From Pseudomonas sp. Choline-02u-1 (GTDB lineage Bacteria; Pseudomonadota; Gammaproteobacteria; Pseudomonadales; Pseudomonadaceae): 64,000 bases of DNA. The position numbers were made by a program, and so were the translations under genes. The notes under the pieces are model-generated. The model saw nothing but the letters and a program-made list of their open reading frames with translations. It did not search any database and was not told where the DNA came from. The stretch lies in NCBI RefSeq assembly GCF_002836515.1, contig NZ_PJBC01000058.1:186001-250000 (forward strand). Reading direction: 5' to 3'. Shown here in pieces: positions 10,197 to 19,874 of this stretch (its first letter is position 1; every line of letters begins with the position of its first letter).

Positions 10197-11237
10197 ATGA
10201 AGCCGCAGCCGATGCGCCTCGGGGATCTGTCGGTGGGCTTCGTCCACAGTCTGGCCGATGCCGTGCGCAGCCACGACGCCGACCCGCTGCCTTTACTTGA
10301 GCAGTACGGCCTCGATGCCGCGCGGCTGGCGGAGGCTGGTGCACGCTTGTCGATCCCGCGTTACATGCGCTTGGGTCATGCGGCGATTCAACTCACCGGC
10401 GACCCGGCGCTGGGCCTGCGCATGGGGCGAATGATCCGCTTGAATCAGGCGGGCCTGGCCGGCATCACCGCCGCGCAAGCGCCCACCGTGCGCGAAGCCG
10501 CACGCTGCCTGACTCGCTTCGAACCGCTTTACGGCTCCAACTACCGCGGGCAATCCAGTTTCCATGAAGACGCCAACGGCGCCTGGCTGCGCTTCTACTC
10601 GATCAGCCCGTACAACGCCTATAACCGCTTCGTGGTCGACTCGATCCTGGCCGGCTGGCTGCACCAGTTGTCGAGCCTGTGCGGCCAATCGTTGCGCGCC
10701 GAACGCCTCGAAATCGAATTCGAAGCACCGGATTACCGCGACGCCTACACAGTGCTCGGCGATTGTCCGATCCAGTTCGGCGCCGAGCGCAATCAACTGC
10801 GCCTGAGCCTCGCCAGCCTTGCCCTGCGCAACCCCGAACATTGCCCGAGCACCTGGAGACATCTGCTGCAACTGTGTGAGCGCGAACTGGAACAACTGAC
10901 ACGCACGCGCAGCCTGCGCGAGCGCATTACTCAATTGCTCGGCCCGTTACTCAATGGCGGCCGCGAGCCGGATCTCGAAGAAGTCGCGGCACGCCTGAAA
11001 CTGCCAACCTGGACCTTGCGGCGCAAACTTGCCGAGGAAGGTACGCAGTTCCGCGCGATCCTCAATGACACGCGCCGTGACCTGGCGATGACCTATATCC
11101 GCGACACCGAACTGGCATTCGGCGAAATCGCCTACCTGCTGGGGTTCGCCTCCGCCGAAGCGTTCCAGCGCGCGTTCAAGCGCTGGAGCGCCCAGACGCC
11201 CGGCGAGTTTCGCCGCAGTCATCGCTCGGGGGCTTGA
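10197..11237 (+). CDS. AraC-family regulator (OruR/ArgR-like architecture)
   Basis: 346 residues. The N-terminal 190 residues match the 'arabinose-binding' regulatory domain found in OruR-like AraC proteins, and the C-terminal AraC DNA-binding domain has two HTH units, ending in the signature IAYLLGFASAEAFQRAFKRW (about residues 316-335). The gene begins 3 bases after the nitrilase-fold gene, which points to co-transcription and perhaps to a shared signal. The effector cannot be read from the sequence. Confidence 0.88.
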   Translation: MKPQPMRLGDLSVGFVHSLADAVRSHDADPLPLLEQYGLDAARLAEAGARLSIPRYMRLGHAAIQLTGDPALGLRMGRMIRLNQAGLAGITAAQAPTVREAARCLTRFEPLYGSNYRGQSSFHEDANGAWLRFYSISPYNAYNRFVVDSILAGWLHQLSSLCGQSLRAERLEIEFEAPDYRDAYTVLGDCPIQFGAERNQLRLSLASLALRNPEHCPSTWRHLLQLCERELEQLTRTRSLRERITQLLGPLLNGGREPDLEEVAARLKLPTWTLRRKLAEEGTQFRAILNDTRRDLAMTYIRDTELAFGEIAYLLGFASAEAFQRAFKRWSAQTPGEFRRSHRSGA

Positions 11238-11240
11238 AGC

Positions 11241-11327
11241 TCAGAGCTCGGTTGCGTCGTCCGCCGGCTCCGGCTGATCCAGCTCAAAGGCCTGATATTC
11301 GAGCAGTTCTTCCTGATACTCATCCAT
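11241..11327 (-). CDS. Putative 28-residue acidic small protein
   Basis: A short frame starting MDEYQEELLEYQAFE and ending in DDATEL. The ATG at 11327 has a strong SD (GGGGGA) 8 bases upstream, better than many larger genes here. The protein is very acidic and ends 3 bases before the end of the convergent AraC gene. A longer in-frame version from 11432 reads through the SD and looks non-coding. Function unknown; a database check for conserved homologues would decide. Confidence 0.5.
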   Translation of the reverse strand: MDEYQEELLEYQAFELDQPEPADDATEL

Positions 11328-11518
11328 CGTATAAATCCCCCAAACTGCTCGCTGTGAAAATGGCCTGATCAATCGACCTGTGCCCTGAGCATAAAGTGCC
11401 CGTGTGAAGGAAAAGTGAAGCGCGACCTTCATGAATAAAACGTAGCAGGCGGTTTGGGATTTATCGCGGGAAGGTTGTTGGGGGAATGTAACCGGATCTT
11501 TAAGCGAACCGGCCCCCC

Positions 11519-11549
11519 TGGGGGAGCGAGCAGATTTGCTCCCGCAGGG
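11519..11549. repeat. Degenerate partial family C repeat
   Basis: GGGGAGCGAGCAGATTTGCTCCC resembles a shortened, drifted form of the GGGAGCGGGCTTGCTCGCG repeat. It forms a small hairpin between the small acidic frame and the DUF2242-type lipoprotein gene. Confidence 0.5.
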
Positions 11550-11560
11550 TTTCGCTGAAG

Positions 11561-12427
11561 TTATTGGCCCGACGCGGGCATCGCCGGAATCGGCTCGGAC
11601 GGTGGCGCAATATCCGGGTTGGTCGGTGGCGTGATGGTTTCGCTGGCCGGCGTTGGCTCTTCGACCGGCGCCGGTGTTGGCGCGATCGGTGCCGACTCCG
11701 CTGGTGGCACGACGGGCTCGGAACTCACTGGCGCAGCTTCAACCGGGGCCGGAGCAGGCTCGGCAGCCGGCGCTGGTGTCACCGCCGGTTCCGCTGCAGG
11801 TGTCGGTACCAGTGGCGCAGGCACCGGAGCAGGCGTCGCTTTCGGCTCCGGCACACCGAGGTCGGTTTGCGGTTTTTCTTCGATATGTGCCGCTTTCTTC
11901 GCATCAGCGGGCAGGAACTGCTCCACCAGCGTGAAGAAGCGTTCATAGAATTTCTGCGCAGTGACCGTCTCGCTGGCGACTTTGACCATCGAATCGTCCG
12001 AGGAGCCGATCGGCATCGACACCGAACCCAGCACACCAACGCCGAGGCTCGCAGAATTGTTGGTCTTCTTCAGCGCATAACGGTCCTGCAGGGCGTTGGC
12101 GAACACCGTTGCATGATGCCCGGCACTGCCGTCTTCGGCACAGACCACGTTGAAGCTGATCTCCAGGTGCGTCTCGCCGGTTTGCTGGAAACTCTTGTGA
12201 CCGCTGACCAGTTTCGGATCACTGCTGGTAATAATGTAGCCCTGACTGAGCAACGCGCGCCGGGCCGCTTCGCAGCTGGCGGTATCAGTCACCGGGTAAT
12301 TGCGCGAAAAGGTGCCGGAGTCATCAAAGTTCTCATGCTCATAGATCGGCTTGTCCTTTGAACAACCGGCTACCGTAGTCAACAAAAGCGCCAGCCCGAC
12401 AACACGCATGGGATTGGAAATCAACAT
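11561..12427 (-). CDS. DUF2242-type lipoprotein with Pro/Ala-rich tail
   Basis: About 288 residues. A lipoprotein signal peptide ends in LLLTTVAGCSKD, with the lipobox Cys near residue 22. A globular domain (about 25-170) resembles the DUF2242 family. The last 100 residues are a low-complexity Pro/Ala/Glu tail (PAPVPAPLVPTP and similar) that may span periplasm or peptidoglycan. I start at ATG 12427, 7 bases after AGGG; an internal ATG at 12409 is possible. Function unknown. Confidence 0.75.
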   Translation of the reverse strand: MLISNPMRVVGLALLLTTVAGCSKDKPIYEHENFDDSGTFSRNYPVTDTASCEAARRALLSQGYIITSSDPKLVSGHKSFQQTGETHLEISFNVVCAEDGSAGHHATVFANALQDRYALKKTNNSASLGVGVLGSVSMPIGSSDDSMVKVASETVTAQKFYERFFTLVEQFLPADAKKAAHIEEKPQTDLGVPEPKATPAPVPAPLVPTPAAEPAVTPAPAAEPAPAPVEAAPVSSEPVVPPAESAPIAPTPAPVEEPTPASETITPPTNPDIAPPSEPIPAMPASGQ

Positions 12428-12518
12428 TGAACACCCTGAGGAAAACAGTCCGGGGCGTATTGTGCAACAGATCGTCGCCCCATGGCGCATGGAATAGTGT
12501 CAAGAATCGGTTACAACT

Positions 12519-12626
12519 TTACCGATCACGGCCATCGGGAAAAAGCTGCGCTGACAAATGATCGATCAACGCGCGCAATTTCGCCGTCCCTTGTCGGCTG
12601 AACGGCCACAGTACCCAACTTGGCAG
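12519..12626 (-). pseudogene. Remnant of a LysR-regulator C-terminus
   Basis: About 35 codons reading PSWVLWPFSRQGTAKLRALI and then DHLSAQLFPDG before a stop. This matches the usual last 30 residues of LysR-type regulators, where a WP..R....KLRA.IDHL pattern is common. No HTH or effector-domain start lies upstream: the frame runs into the ppiD terminator instead. It is most likely a decayed gene fragment. Confidence 0.5.
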
Positions 12627-12667
12627 ACTCGTTGGAGCATGTCCGACCCAATGGTCGCCAAGCATCC

Positions 12668-12701
12668 CAAAAAAAAACCCCGACCAATCAGGCCGGGGCT
12701 T
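12668..12701 (-). terminator. Rho-independent terminator of ppiD
   Basis: Read on the minus strand: AGCCCCGGCC, a short loop, GGTCGGGGT and a run of nine or more T. It lies just after the ppiD stop codon at 12723. Confidence 0.85.
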
Positions 12702-12722
12702 CTTCAAACGTCAGTCAAAAGA

Positions 12723-14594
12723 TCAAAACCGCTCGATCTTCGCCTCAGCCTCCAACTGCTTGCGATAAGCCGCAAAGTCCTGCTGCCCCTCACGGGAAGC
12801 CAGGAAGCGACGATATTGCACCTTCTCTTCTTCCGTCGGCGCAGCCGCTTCATTGACGCCATTCAGACGCACAATCATCAGACTGCCATCCGGCAACGTA
12901 ACGCTGGAGAACGTCGGCTTGTCCTTGGCAGCCGGCTTCGGCATACGGAACAACGCCTGCAGCACAGCCGGATCAACACCTTCCTGAGCACGCGTGGCCG
13001 CTTCGGTGATCTTCCAGTTCTGGCCGTCAATCGCTTTGTCCAGCGGCGCCTTGCCATCGCGCAGATCAGCGATCAGCTTCTCGGCACGGGTCTTGGCCTC
13101 GGCACTGGCGTGCTCCTTGGTCAACTGAGCACGGATCGCCGCGCTCACGCTTTCCAGCGGCAGTTGCGCAGGCTTGAGATGCTCCTTGGCGCGCAACACG
13201 ATCACGGTTTCCGGGTCCAGTTCGATAGCGGTGCTGTTGGCACCTTCATCAATCACTTCCGGGCTGAACGCGGCAGTGACCACCGCACGGTTGGCCGCGA
13301 CACCTTCGCCACCTTCACGGCCGAACGGCTTGGAGGTGTGCACAGTCAGTTTCAGATCCGCTGCTGGCTGCGCCAGGTCAGAGGCTTCGAACGCCGAGTC
13401 TTCCAGTTGCTTGGTCGCCTCAACGAAACGCTGCTCGACCTGAGCCGCCTTCAATTCGCGGGTAAGCTTGTCTTTCAGACTAGCCAGGGTCGGCACCTCA
13501 GGCGCTTCCACGCCCAAAAGCTTGATCAGGTGATAACCAAAATCGGTACGAATCGGCTCAGACACCTGGTCTTTCGACAGCGCGTACAGCGCCTTTTCGA
13601 AGGCCGGATCGTAAACGCCAGGACCGGCGTAACCAAGGTCACCGCCATTGTTGGCCGAACCCGGATCCTGTGAAAACTCTTTGGCCAACACCTCGAATTT
13701 TTCACCCTTGGCCAGACGCGCCTGGACTTCGTCGATCTTCGCCTTGGCCTGCGCTTCGGTAGTCTTGTCGTTCACTTCGATGAGGATGTGCGCGGCACGA
13801 CGCTGTTCCGACAGGTTGGCGATCTCTTTCTGGTACGCCGCCTCAAGATCTTCATCCTTGACCGCGACCTGATCAAAGAACGACGACTTCTTCAGCTCAA
13901 CGTAATCGATGATCACCTGATCTGGCGTCATGAATTCCTTGGCATGTTCGTCGTAGTAAGCCTTGACCTCGTCATCGGTCAGCTTGACCGCAGCCGGGTC
14001 AGCCTTGACGTTGAGCGTGGCGAAATCGCGGGTCTGTTTTTCCAGACGGGCGAATGCCAGGACTTCGGCGTCGGTGACAAAACCGCTGCCGGCAACACCA
14101 GCGCGCAGCTGGCCGATCAGCATTTCCTGAGCCAGCATCTGGCGGAACTGCATACGGCTGTAACCCAGCTGGCGGATCACCTGATCGAAACGCTCGGAGC
14201 TGAACTTGCCGTCGACCTGAAATTCAGGCGTCTGCAGGATCACCTGATCCAGCGCGGCTTCGGAGAATGAGAACTTCGCCTGTTCGGCGCCTTGCAGCAG
14301 CAACTTGCGGTCGATCAGGCCTTTGAGAGCCGATTCGCGCAGCATTTTTTCGTCGAGCAAGGAAGCATCGAAGTCCTTGCCCAGCTGTTGCATCAGCTGA
14401 CGGCGTTGCATATCAACGGCCTGGCTCAGCTCGTTCTGGCTGATTTCGTCACCGTTGACCTTGGCCGCCTCGTTCTTGTGAGTCGTGGCCTGGAAAATGG
14501 CATCGAAACCGGTCAGAGCCATCAGTGCAACGATGACTCCGATAATGGTCTTGGCAATCCAGCCTTGTGAATTGTCCCTGATATTCTGCAGCAT
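12723..14594 (-). CDS. ppiD: Periplasmic folding chaperone PpiD (SurA-like, parvulin domain)
   Basis: A 623-residue inner-membrane-anchored periplasmic chaperone. One N-terminal membrane helix (TIIGVIVALMALTGFDAIF, about residues 16-34) is followed by a SurA-like N domain, a parvulin rotamase domain (about 265-355, with RAAHILIEV and GGDLGYAGPG) and a C-terminal segment. It assists proteins leaving the Sec translocon. The order lon-hupB-ppiD is the same as in enterobacteria and other pseudomonads. The ATG is at 14594. Confidence 0.95.
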   Translation of the reverse strand: MLQNIRDNSQGWIAKTIIGVIVALMALTGFDAIFQATTHKNEAAKVNGDEISQNELSQAVDMQRRQLMQQLGKDFDASLLDEKMLRESALKGLIDRKLLLQGAEQAKFSFSEAALDQVILQTPEFQVDGKFSSERFDQVIRQLGYSRMQFRQMLAQEMLIGQLRAGVAGSGFVTDAEVLAFARLEKQTRDFATLNVKADPAAVKLTDDEVKAYYDEHAKEFMTPDQVIIDYVELKKSSFFDQVAVKDEDLEAAYQKEIANLSEQRRAAHILIEVNDKTTEAQAKAKIDEVQARLAKGEKFEVLAKEFSQDPGSANNGGDLGYAGPGVYDPAFEKALYALSKDQVSEPIRTDFGYHLIKLLGVEAPEVPTLASLKDKLTRELKAAQVEQRFVEATKQLEDSAFEASDLAQPAADLKLTVHTSKPFGREGGEGVAANRAVVTAAFSPEVIDEGANSTAIELDPETVIVLRAKEHLKPAQLPLESVSAAIRAQLTKEHASAEAKTRAEKLIADLRDGKAPLDKAIDGQNWKITEAATRAQEGVDPAVLQALFRMPKPAAKDKPTFSSVTLPDGSLMIVRLNGVNEAAAPTEEEKVQYRRFLASREGQQDFAAYRKQLEAEAKIERF

Positions 14595-14654
14595 GCGTCC
14601 CCCAGAAACGGTTGAACTTCAATTTATGCAACCGTGGAGCGTGGGTAGAATCCG

Positions 14655-14687
14655 GATAGAAGAAAGGCGCATCCGAGGATGCGCCTT
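14655..14687 (-). terminator. Terminator after the hupB/tRNA-like transcript
   Basis: A perfect 11-bp inverted repeat (AAGGCGCATCC / GGATGCGCCTT) with a 2-base gap, followed on the minus strand by a TTTCTTCT tract. It begins 8 bases after the CCA end of the tRNA-like element and is the first clear stop signal after hupB. Confidence 0.8.
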
Positions 14688-14695
14688 CTCGTAAC

Positions 14696-14771
14696 TGGCG
14701 GAGCGGACAGGGCTCGAACCCTCGATCCCGGCGTTACAGGTGCCTGGTCCAGCCACCTGCTCTACCGCTCC
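14696..14771 (-). tRNA. tRNA-like element or degenerate tRNA, identity unclear
   Basis: 76 bases on the minus strand with a perfect 7-bp acceptor (GGAGCGG / CCGCTCC), discriminator G, encoded CCA and a T-loop of standard form (GGGTTCGAGCCC). The 3' half of a D-arm (GGTAGAGCA) is present, but its 5' partner (AGCTCA-like) is missing. The middle is about 12 bases too long and holds a hairpin (CAGGTG / CACCTG). Forced into a cloverleaf, the D stem pairs badly and the anticodon stem has only three G-C pairs; the loop would read UGU. A terminator follows directly. It is either a decayed tRNA or an unusual RNA. Confidence 0.4.
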
Positions 14772-14821
14772 GCTGCCAAGTCAGGCTTGACCCCGACCCG
14801 GATGGGTAAAAACCTGAAAAC

Positions 14822-15094
14822 TCAGTTAACAGCTTCTTTCAGTGCTTTACCGGCTTTGAAACCTGGCTTCTTGGCAGCCGGGATTTCCAGAGTCTTGCCG
14901 GTTTGCGGGTTGCGGCCGGTACGAGCCGGACGGTCAGTCACGGAGAAAGTACCGAAACCAACCAGAACAACGGAGTCGCCAGCCTTCAGAGCGCCAGTGA
15001 CGGATTCGATAACAGCGTCCAGCGCACGGCCAGCAGCAGCTTTCGGGATATCAGCGGATGCAGCGATAGCATCAATCAGTTCCGACTTGTTCAC
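14822..15094 (-). CDS. hupB: DNA-binding protein HU-beta
   Basis: A 90-residue HU-family nucleoid protein that bends and compacts DNA. It starts [11 protein letters not shown], with the conserved arm region [17 protein letters not shown] (about residues 46-69) and a C-terminal [18 protein letters not shown]. The start codon is GTG, preceded by a strong AAGGGG. It lies between lon and ppiD, the classic order. No terminator separates it from the tRNA-like element downstream. Confidence 0.97.
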   Translation of the reverse strand: MNKSELIDAIAASADIPKAAAGRALDAVIESVTGALKAGDSVVLVGFGTFSVTDRPARTGRNPQTGKTLEIPAAKKPGFKAGKALKEAVN

Positions 15095-15243
15095 TCTAAG
15101 TCCCCTTATATCTATTTTGAGATGTTTCTAAGTTTTTTGGTGAAAGCAAAAACGAGTGCTGAATGGCCTACAGACACTTAAGAGCCGCTTTATAACAAGG
15201 GCTCTAAAATGCTGTCAAGGAAAGCCCCCCAAGCTAAAACGTA

Positions 15244-17640
15244 TTAATGCGTGCTAATTCTTTCCTTGGCATCAGACTCGCGTTTTTCGTCCTTGGCAAC
15301 TATCTCCGGAGCCACATCCGGCAAGGGCTCCGGCGCGTATTGCAGCGCAATTTGCAGGACCTCGTCAATCCATTTAACCGGTTTGATCTGCAGATCCTGC
15401 TTGATATTGTCAGGAATCTCCTTCAGATCGCGGACGTTTTCTTCCGGAATAATCACAATCTTGATTCCACCGCGATGCGCGGCCAGCAGTTTTTCTTTTA
15501 AACCGCCGATTGCCAGAACCTGACCACGCAAGGTGATTTCACCCGTCATGGCGACATCGGCACGCACCGGAATGCCGGTCAACGCCGAGACCAACGCTGT
15601 ACACATGCCCACGCCAGCACTTGGGCCATCTTTCGGTGTGGCACCTTCCGGCATGTGAATGTGGGTGTCGCGCTTCTCGTGGAAGTCCAGCGGGATGCCC
15701 AGGCTCTTGGCGCGGCTGCGTACCACAGTTTGTGCAGCAGTGATCGATTCGACCATCACATCACCGAGCGAACCGGTCTTGATCAATTGCCCTTTGCCCG
15801 GAATCACCGCGGCTTCAATCGTCAGCAATTCGCCACCGACCTGAGTCCACGCCAGGCCAGTCACCTGCCCCACCTGATCCTGCTGCTCAGCCAGCCCGTA
15901 GCGGAACTTGCGCACGCCGAGGAAATGCTCAAGCAGATCAGCTGTCACTTTCACCGAGAAACGTTTTTCCAGTGCATGCTCCTTGACGGCCTTGCGGCAG
16001 ACCTTGGCAATCTGTCGCTCAAGACCACGCACGCCCGCTTCCCGGGTGTAGTAACGGATGATGTCGCGGATCGCTTCCTCATCAAATTCCAGCTCGCCCT
16101 TCTTCAGACCATTGGCAGCGATCTGTTTTGGCGACAGGTACTTCACGGCGATATTGATCTTCTCGTCTTCGGTATAGCCCGGCAGACGGATGACTTCCAT
16201 CCGGTCCAGCAGTGCCGGTGGGATGTTCATCGAGTTCGAGGTGCACAGGAACATCACATCGGACAGGTCGTAATCGACTTCCAGGTAGTGATCGTTGAAA
16301 TTGTGGTTTTGCTCCGGGTCGAGCACTTCCAGCAACGCCGATGCCGGGTCGCCACGCATGTCGCTGCCCATCTTGTCGATTTCATCGAGCAGGAACAGCG
16401 GGTTGCGGACACCCACTTTCGTCATCTTTTGAATCAATCTTCCCGGCATCGAACCAATGTAAGTCCGACGGTGACCACGAATTTCTGCTTCATCACGCAC
16501 GCCGCCCAAGGCCATCCGTACAAATTTGCGGTTGGTGGCGTGAGCAATCGATTCTGCCAGCGAGGTTTTACCTACACCTGGCGGACCGACGAGGCACAAC
16601 ACCGGGCCACGGATCTTCTTCACGCGCTTCTGCACAGCGAGGTATTCAAGGATGCGTTCCTTGACCTCCTCGAGGCCGTAGTGATCAGCGTCGAGAATGT
16701 CTTCTGCACGGGCCAGGTCGAGGCGTACTTTGCTCTGCGCCTTCCACGGCACCTGGACCAGCCAGTCGATGTAGGAGCGCACCACGGTGGCTTCAGCCGA
16801 CATCGGCGACATCTGCTTGAGCTTGTTCAGCTCGGCAGTGGCCTTGGCCATTGCATCTTTAGGCAGGCCGGCAGCATCAATGCGCTTTTTCAGCTCTTCG
16901 ATTTCGTTGTGGCCTTCGTCGCCATCGCCGAGCTCTTTCTGAATGGCCTTCATCTGCTCATTCAGGTAGTACTCGCGCTGACTGCGCTCCATTTGCTTCT
17001 TGACGCGACCGCGGATGCGTTTCTCAACCTGCAACAGGTCGATCTCGGCATCCAGCAGCGCCAGCACGTGCTCGACACGCGCCGACAGATCGATGATTTC
17101 GAGGATTTCCTGCTTCTGCTCGATTTTCAGCGCCATGTGCGCAGCCATGGTATCGACCAGACGACCCGGCTCATCGATGCTGTTGAGTGACGACAGGACT
17201 TCAGCTGGGACCTTTTTGCCCAGCTGGACGTATTGTTCGAACTGCGACAGCAGAGTGCGCACGAAGACTTCCGACTCGCGCTCAGCGGCGTCGACTTCTT
17301 CAATCAGAGCGACTTCGGCGCGGCAGTGGCCATCGACTTCGCTGAAGCGTTCGACGGTGCCACGCTGCTCACCCTCGACCAGAACCTTGACGGTGCCATC
17401 AGGCAGTTTCAGCAGCTGCAGAACCGTGGCAATCGTACCTACGCGATAGAGAGCGTCTTCACCAGGATCATCGTCAGCCGGGTTTCTCTGGGCCAGCAGA
17501 AGAATCTGCTTGTCACCCGTCATCGCTGCCTCAAGGGCTTCGATGGATTTCTCGCGCCCCACGAACAGCGGGATAACCATGTGCGGATAAACCACAACAT
17601 CACGCAATGGCAGGAGAGGCAATTCGATGGTTGTCTTCAT
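15244..17640 (-). CDS. lon: ATP-dependent protease Lon
   Basis: A 798-residue cytoplasmic AAA+ serine protease that degrades misfolded and regulatory proteins. Seen: N-terminal substrate-recognition domain ([13 protein letters not shown], about 6-18), Walker [13 protein letters not shown] (about 353), Walker [12 protein letters not shown] (about 416) and the Ser-Lys dyad in [12 protein letters not shown] (about 672). The ATG follows GAGGCG. It lies between clpX and hupB with 160-base gaps, so it has its own promoter; a heat-shock-type promoter candidate is at 17699-17727. Confidence 0.97.
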   Translation of the reverse strand: MKTTIELPLLPLRDVVVYPHMVIPLFVGREKSIEALEAAMTGDKQILLLAQRNPADDDPGEDALYRVGTIATVLQLLKLPDGTVKVLVEGEQRGTVERFSEVDGHCRAEVALIEEVDAAERESEVFVRTLLSQFEQYVQLGKKVPAEVLSSLNSIDEPGRLVDTMAAHMALKIEQKQEILEIIDLSARVEHVLALLDAEIDLLQVEKRIRGRVKKQMERSQREYYLNEQMKAIQKELGDGDEGHNEIEELKKRIDAAGLPKDAMAKATAELNKLKQMSPMSAEATVVRSYIDWLVQVPWKAQSKVRLDLARAEDILDADHYGLEEVKERILEYLAVQKRVKKIRGPVLCLVGPPGVGKTSLAESIAHATNRKFVRMALGGVRDEAEIRGHRRTYIGSMPGRLIQKMTKVGVRNPLFLLDEIDKMGSDMRGDPASALLEVLDPEQNHNFNDHYLEVDYDLSDVMFLCTSNSMNIPPALLDRMEVIRLPGYTEDEKINIAVKYLSPKQIAANGLKKGELEFDEEAIRDIIRYYTREAGVRGLERQIAKVCRKAVKEHALEKRFSVKVTADLLEHFLGVRKFRYGLAEQQDQVGQVTGLAWTQVGGELLTIEAAVIPGKGQLIKTGSLGDVMVESITAAQTVVRSRAKSLGIPLDFHEKRDTHIHMPEGATPKDGPSAGVGMCTALVSALTGIPVRADVAMTGEITLRGQVLAIGGLKEKLLAAHRGGIKIVIIPEENVRDLKEIPDNIKQDLQIKPVKWIDEVLQIALQYAPEPLPDVAPEIVAKDEKRESDAKERISTH

Positions 17641-17698
17641 GATTTCGCCTCTACGGCGGCCGTATGGCCGTAATCAGATGGAATTAAGCTTGAAACCA

Positions 17699-17727
17699 AG
17701 ATGGGGGCTGCCTTGAAAAAAAACAAG
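17699..17727 (-). promoter_or_regulatory. Candidate sigma-32 (heat-shock) promoter of lon
   Basis: On the minus strand CTTGTTT (partial match to the sigma-32 -35 box CTTGAAA) is followed after 14 bases by CCCCATCT, which matches the -10 consensus CCCCATnT exactly. The predicted start would give a leader of about 50 bases before the lon ATG at 17640. Control of lon by sigma-32 is well known in E. coli. Confidence 0.5.
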
Positions 17728-17752
17728 CGTAAAGCGGATGTAAAAAACGACA

Positions 17753-17780
17753 TAAAAAAAAAGAGGCCCGAAGGCCCCTT
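17753..17780 (-). terminator. Rho-independent terminator of clpX
   Basis: On the minus strand AAGGGGCC-TTCG-GGCCTCTT forms an 8-bp stem with a UUCG tetraloop followed by eight or more T. It lies 24 bases beyond the clpX stop codon and separates clpX from lon. Confidence 0.9.
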
Positions 17781-17803
17781 CTTTGTTGCGGCGCTGCGAA
17801 CGC

Positions 17804-19087
17804 TTACGCGTCCGGAGCTGCCTTGGCCGTCGGCTCACTGTTTTCGTAGATATACAGTGGCTTGGACTTGCCCTCGATCACGCTTTCATCGATCACGACT
17901 TTGCTCACCTCGGACTGCGAGGGGATTTCATACATCGTGTCGAGCAGCACACCTTCGAGAATCGAGCGCAGGCCACGGGCACCGGTTTTACGTTCCAGGG
18001 CTCGCTTGGCGACCGACTTCAACGCGTCGGAACGGAATTCCAGATCCACGCCTTCCATCTCGAACAGCTTGGCATACTGTTTGGTCAAAGCATTTTTCGG
18101 CTCGGTGAGGATTTGCATCAGCGCAGCCTCGTCGAGTTCGTCCAGTGTCGCCAGGACCGGCAGACGACCGACGAATTCCGGGATCAGACCGAACTTGACC
18201 AGATCGTCAGGCTCGACTTCACGCAGGGACTCACCGACTTTCTTGCCTTCTTCCTTGCTGCGCACTTCAGCGTTGAAGCCGATGCCGCCTTTGGTGGAAC
18301 GGTTCTGAATGACCTTTTCCAGGCCGGAGAACGCGCCACCGCAGATGAACAGGATGTTACGGGTGTCGACCTGCAGGAATTCCTGCTGCGGGTGCTTACG
18401 GCCACCTTGCGGCGGTACCGAAGCGACCGTGCCTTCGATCAACTTGAGCAAGGCCTGTTGCACGCCTTCACCGGAAACATCGCGGGTGATCGACGGGTTG
18501 TCGGACTTGCGGGAGATCTTGTCGATTTCGTCGATGTAGACAATGCCCATCTGAGCTTTCTCTACGTCGTAATCGCACTTCTGCAGCAGCTTCTGAATGA
18601 TGTTCTCGACGTCTTCACCTACATAACCCGCCTCGGTAAGGGTGGTTGCGTCGGCGATGGTGAACGGAACGTTCAGCAAGCGGGCCAGTGTTTCGGCCAG
18701 CAGGGTTTTACCGGAGCCTGTCGGGCCGATCAGCAGAATGTTGCTCTTGCCGAGTTCGACGTCGTCAGCCTTCTTGTCACGCTGGTTCAGGCGCTTGTAG
18801 TGGTTGTACACCGCTACGGCCAGAACCTTTTTTGCACGCTCCTGACCAATGACGTACTGGTCAAGGATGCCGCTGATTTCTTTAGGCGAAGGCAATTTAT
18901 GCGCGCTGCTTTCGGCCTGTGCTTCCTGCACCTCCTCGCGGATGATGTCATTGCACAGGTCGACGCACTCGTCGCAGATAAAGACCGAGGGGCCGGCAAT
19001 CAATTTGCGCACTTCATGCTGGCTTTTGCCACAGAAGGAGCAATAGAGCAGCTTGCCGTTGTCCTCGCCGTTGCGGGTGTCAGTCAT
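17804..19087 (-). CDS. clpX: ATP-dependent Clp protease ATP-binding subunit ClpX
   Basis: A 427-residue AAA+ unfoldase that recognises, unfolds and feeds substrates to ClpP. The N-terminal zinc-binding domain shows CSFCGKSQ and CDECVDLC (about residues 17-42). Walker A is [12 protein letters not shown] (about 120), followed by the pore/sensor segment GYVGEDVEN and Walker [10 protein letters not shown] start at ATG 19087, giving [12 protein letters not shown] as in other pseudomonads; the longer frame to 19120 is not needed. It lies 112 bases after clpP on the same strand. Confidence 0.97.
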   Translation of the reverse strand: MTDTRNGEDNGKLLYCSFCGKSQHEVRKLIAGPSVFICDECVDLCNDIIREEVQEAQAESSAHKLPSPKEISGILDQYVIGQERAKKVLAVAVYNHYKRLNQRDKKADDVELGKSNILLIGPTGSGKTLLAETLARLLNVPFTIADATTLTEAGYVGEDVENIIQKLLQKCDYDVEKAQMGIVYIDEIDKISRKSDNPSITRDVSGEGVQQALLKLIEGTVASVPPQGGRKHPQQEFLQVDTRNILFICGGAFSGLEKVIQNRSTKGGIGFNAEVRSKEEGKKVGESLREVEPDDLVKFGLIPEFVGRLPVLATLDELDEAALMQILTEPKNALTKQYAKLFEMEGVDLEFRSDALKSVAKRALERKTGARGLRSILEGVLLDTMYEIPSQSEVSKVVIDESVIEGKSKPLYIYENSEPTAKAAPDA

Positions 19088-19135
19088 TCGTTCGATCCAA
19101 ATCCGATAGGCTTGCAACACAAGATGAAGGCTATT

Positions 19136-19178
19136 GCGGGCTTTTTCAAGCCCGCCGCTGATCGGACATGCCGATCAG
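19136..19178 (-). other. Two adjacent hairpins between clpP and clpX
   Basis: GCGGGCTTTTTCAAGCCCGC (6-bp arms or longer) and CTGATCGG / CCGATCAG lie side by side. Neither is followed by a convincing T-run on the minus strand, so they may stabilise or process the clpP-clpX transcript rather than end it. Confidence 0.5.
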
Positions 19179-19199
19179 GCCTGTTTTGCGATGCTTATA

Positions 19200-19835
19200 T
19201 TAAGCTGGACGCTGGTTGATCACTTCGTCGATCAGGCCGTATTCCTTCGCAGCTTCGGCACTCATGAAATTGTCGCGATTGGTGTCGCGCTCGATTTCTT
19301 CGAGAGTACGGCCGCTGTGCTTGGCCATCAGCATGTTCAGTCGCTCGCGGATGAAGAGGATTTCCTTGGCGTGGATTTCGATATCCGACGCCTGACCCTG
19401 GAAACCACCCAGTGGCTGGTGAATCATCACGCGCGAGTTTGGCAGGCAGAAACGCTTGCCCGGCGCACCTGCGGTGAGCAGGAATGCGCCCATGCTGCAG
19501 GCCTGACCGATGCAAGTGGTCGATACGTTCGGCTTGATGAACTGCATGGTGTCGTAGATCGACATGCCTGCAGTCACCGAACCGCCCGGCGAGTTGATGT
19601 ACAGATGGATGTCCTTGTCCGGGTTTTCCGCTTCAAGGAACAGCAGTTGCGCACAGATCAGGTTGGCCATGTAGTCCTCTACCGGGCCCACCAGAAAGAT
19701 CACTCGCTCCTTGAGCAGGCGCGAGTAGATGTCGTAGGCGCGTTCGCCACGAGCGGACTGCTCGACAACCATCGGGACCAGGCCGCCGGCGGCCTGGATA
19801 TCAGAGTTCTGCTGAATATAAGAATTACGGAACAT
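19200..19835 (-). CDS. clpP: ATP-dependent Clp protease proteolytic subunit
   Basis: A 211-residue serine protease that forms the tetradecameric ClpP barrel. The nucleophile Ser is in [11 protein letters not shown] and the catalytic His in VMIHQPLGG; the [14 protein letters not shown] segment is conserved. The protein starts [20 protein letters not shown], so I use the ATG at 19835 with GGGAG upstream rather than the longer frame to 19910. It lies between tig and clpX on the same strand, the standard order. Confidence 0.96.
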   Translation of the reverse strand: MFRNSYIQQNSDIQAAGGLVPMVVEQSARGERAYDIYSRLLKERVIFLVGPVEDYMANLICAQLLFLEAENPDKDIHLYINSPGGSVTAGMSIYDTMQFIKPNVSTTCIGQACSMGAFLLTAGAPGKRFCLPNSRVMIHQPLGGFQGQASDIEIHAKEILFIRERLNMLMAKHSGRTLEEIERDTNRDNFMSAEAAKEYGLIDEVINQRPA

Positions 19836-19874
19836 GCTCTGCAGTCGCTCCCAAATAGTTATGTCTTGAATACG

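Noticed and set aside
12558..13673. 371-codon plus-strand frame opposite ppiD
   Set aside because: Antisense shadow; ppiD is well supported by domain order and synteny.
15655..17190. 511-codon plus-strand frame antisense to lon
   Set aside because: Shadow of the GC-rich lon codons; lon is unmistakable on the other strand and the antisense product has no recognisable features.
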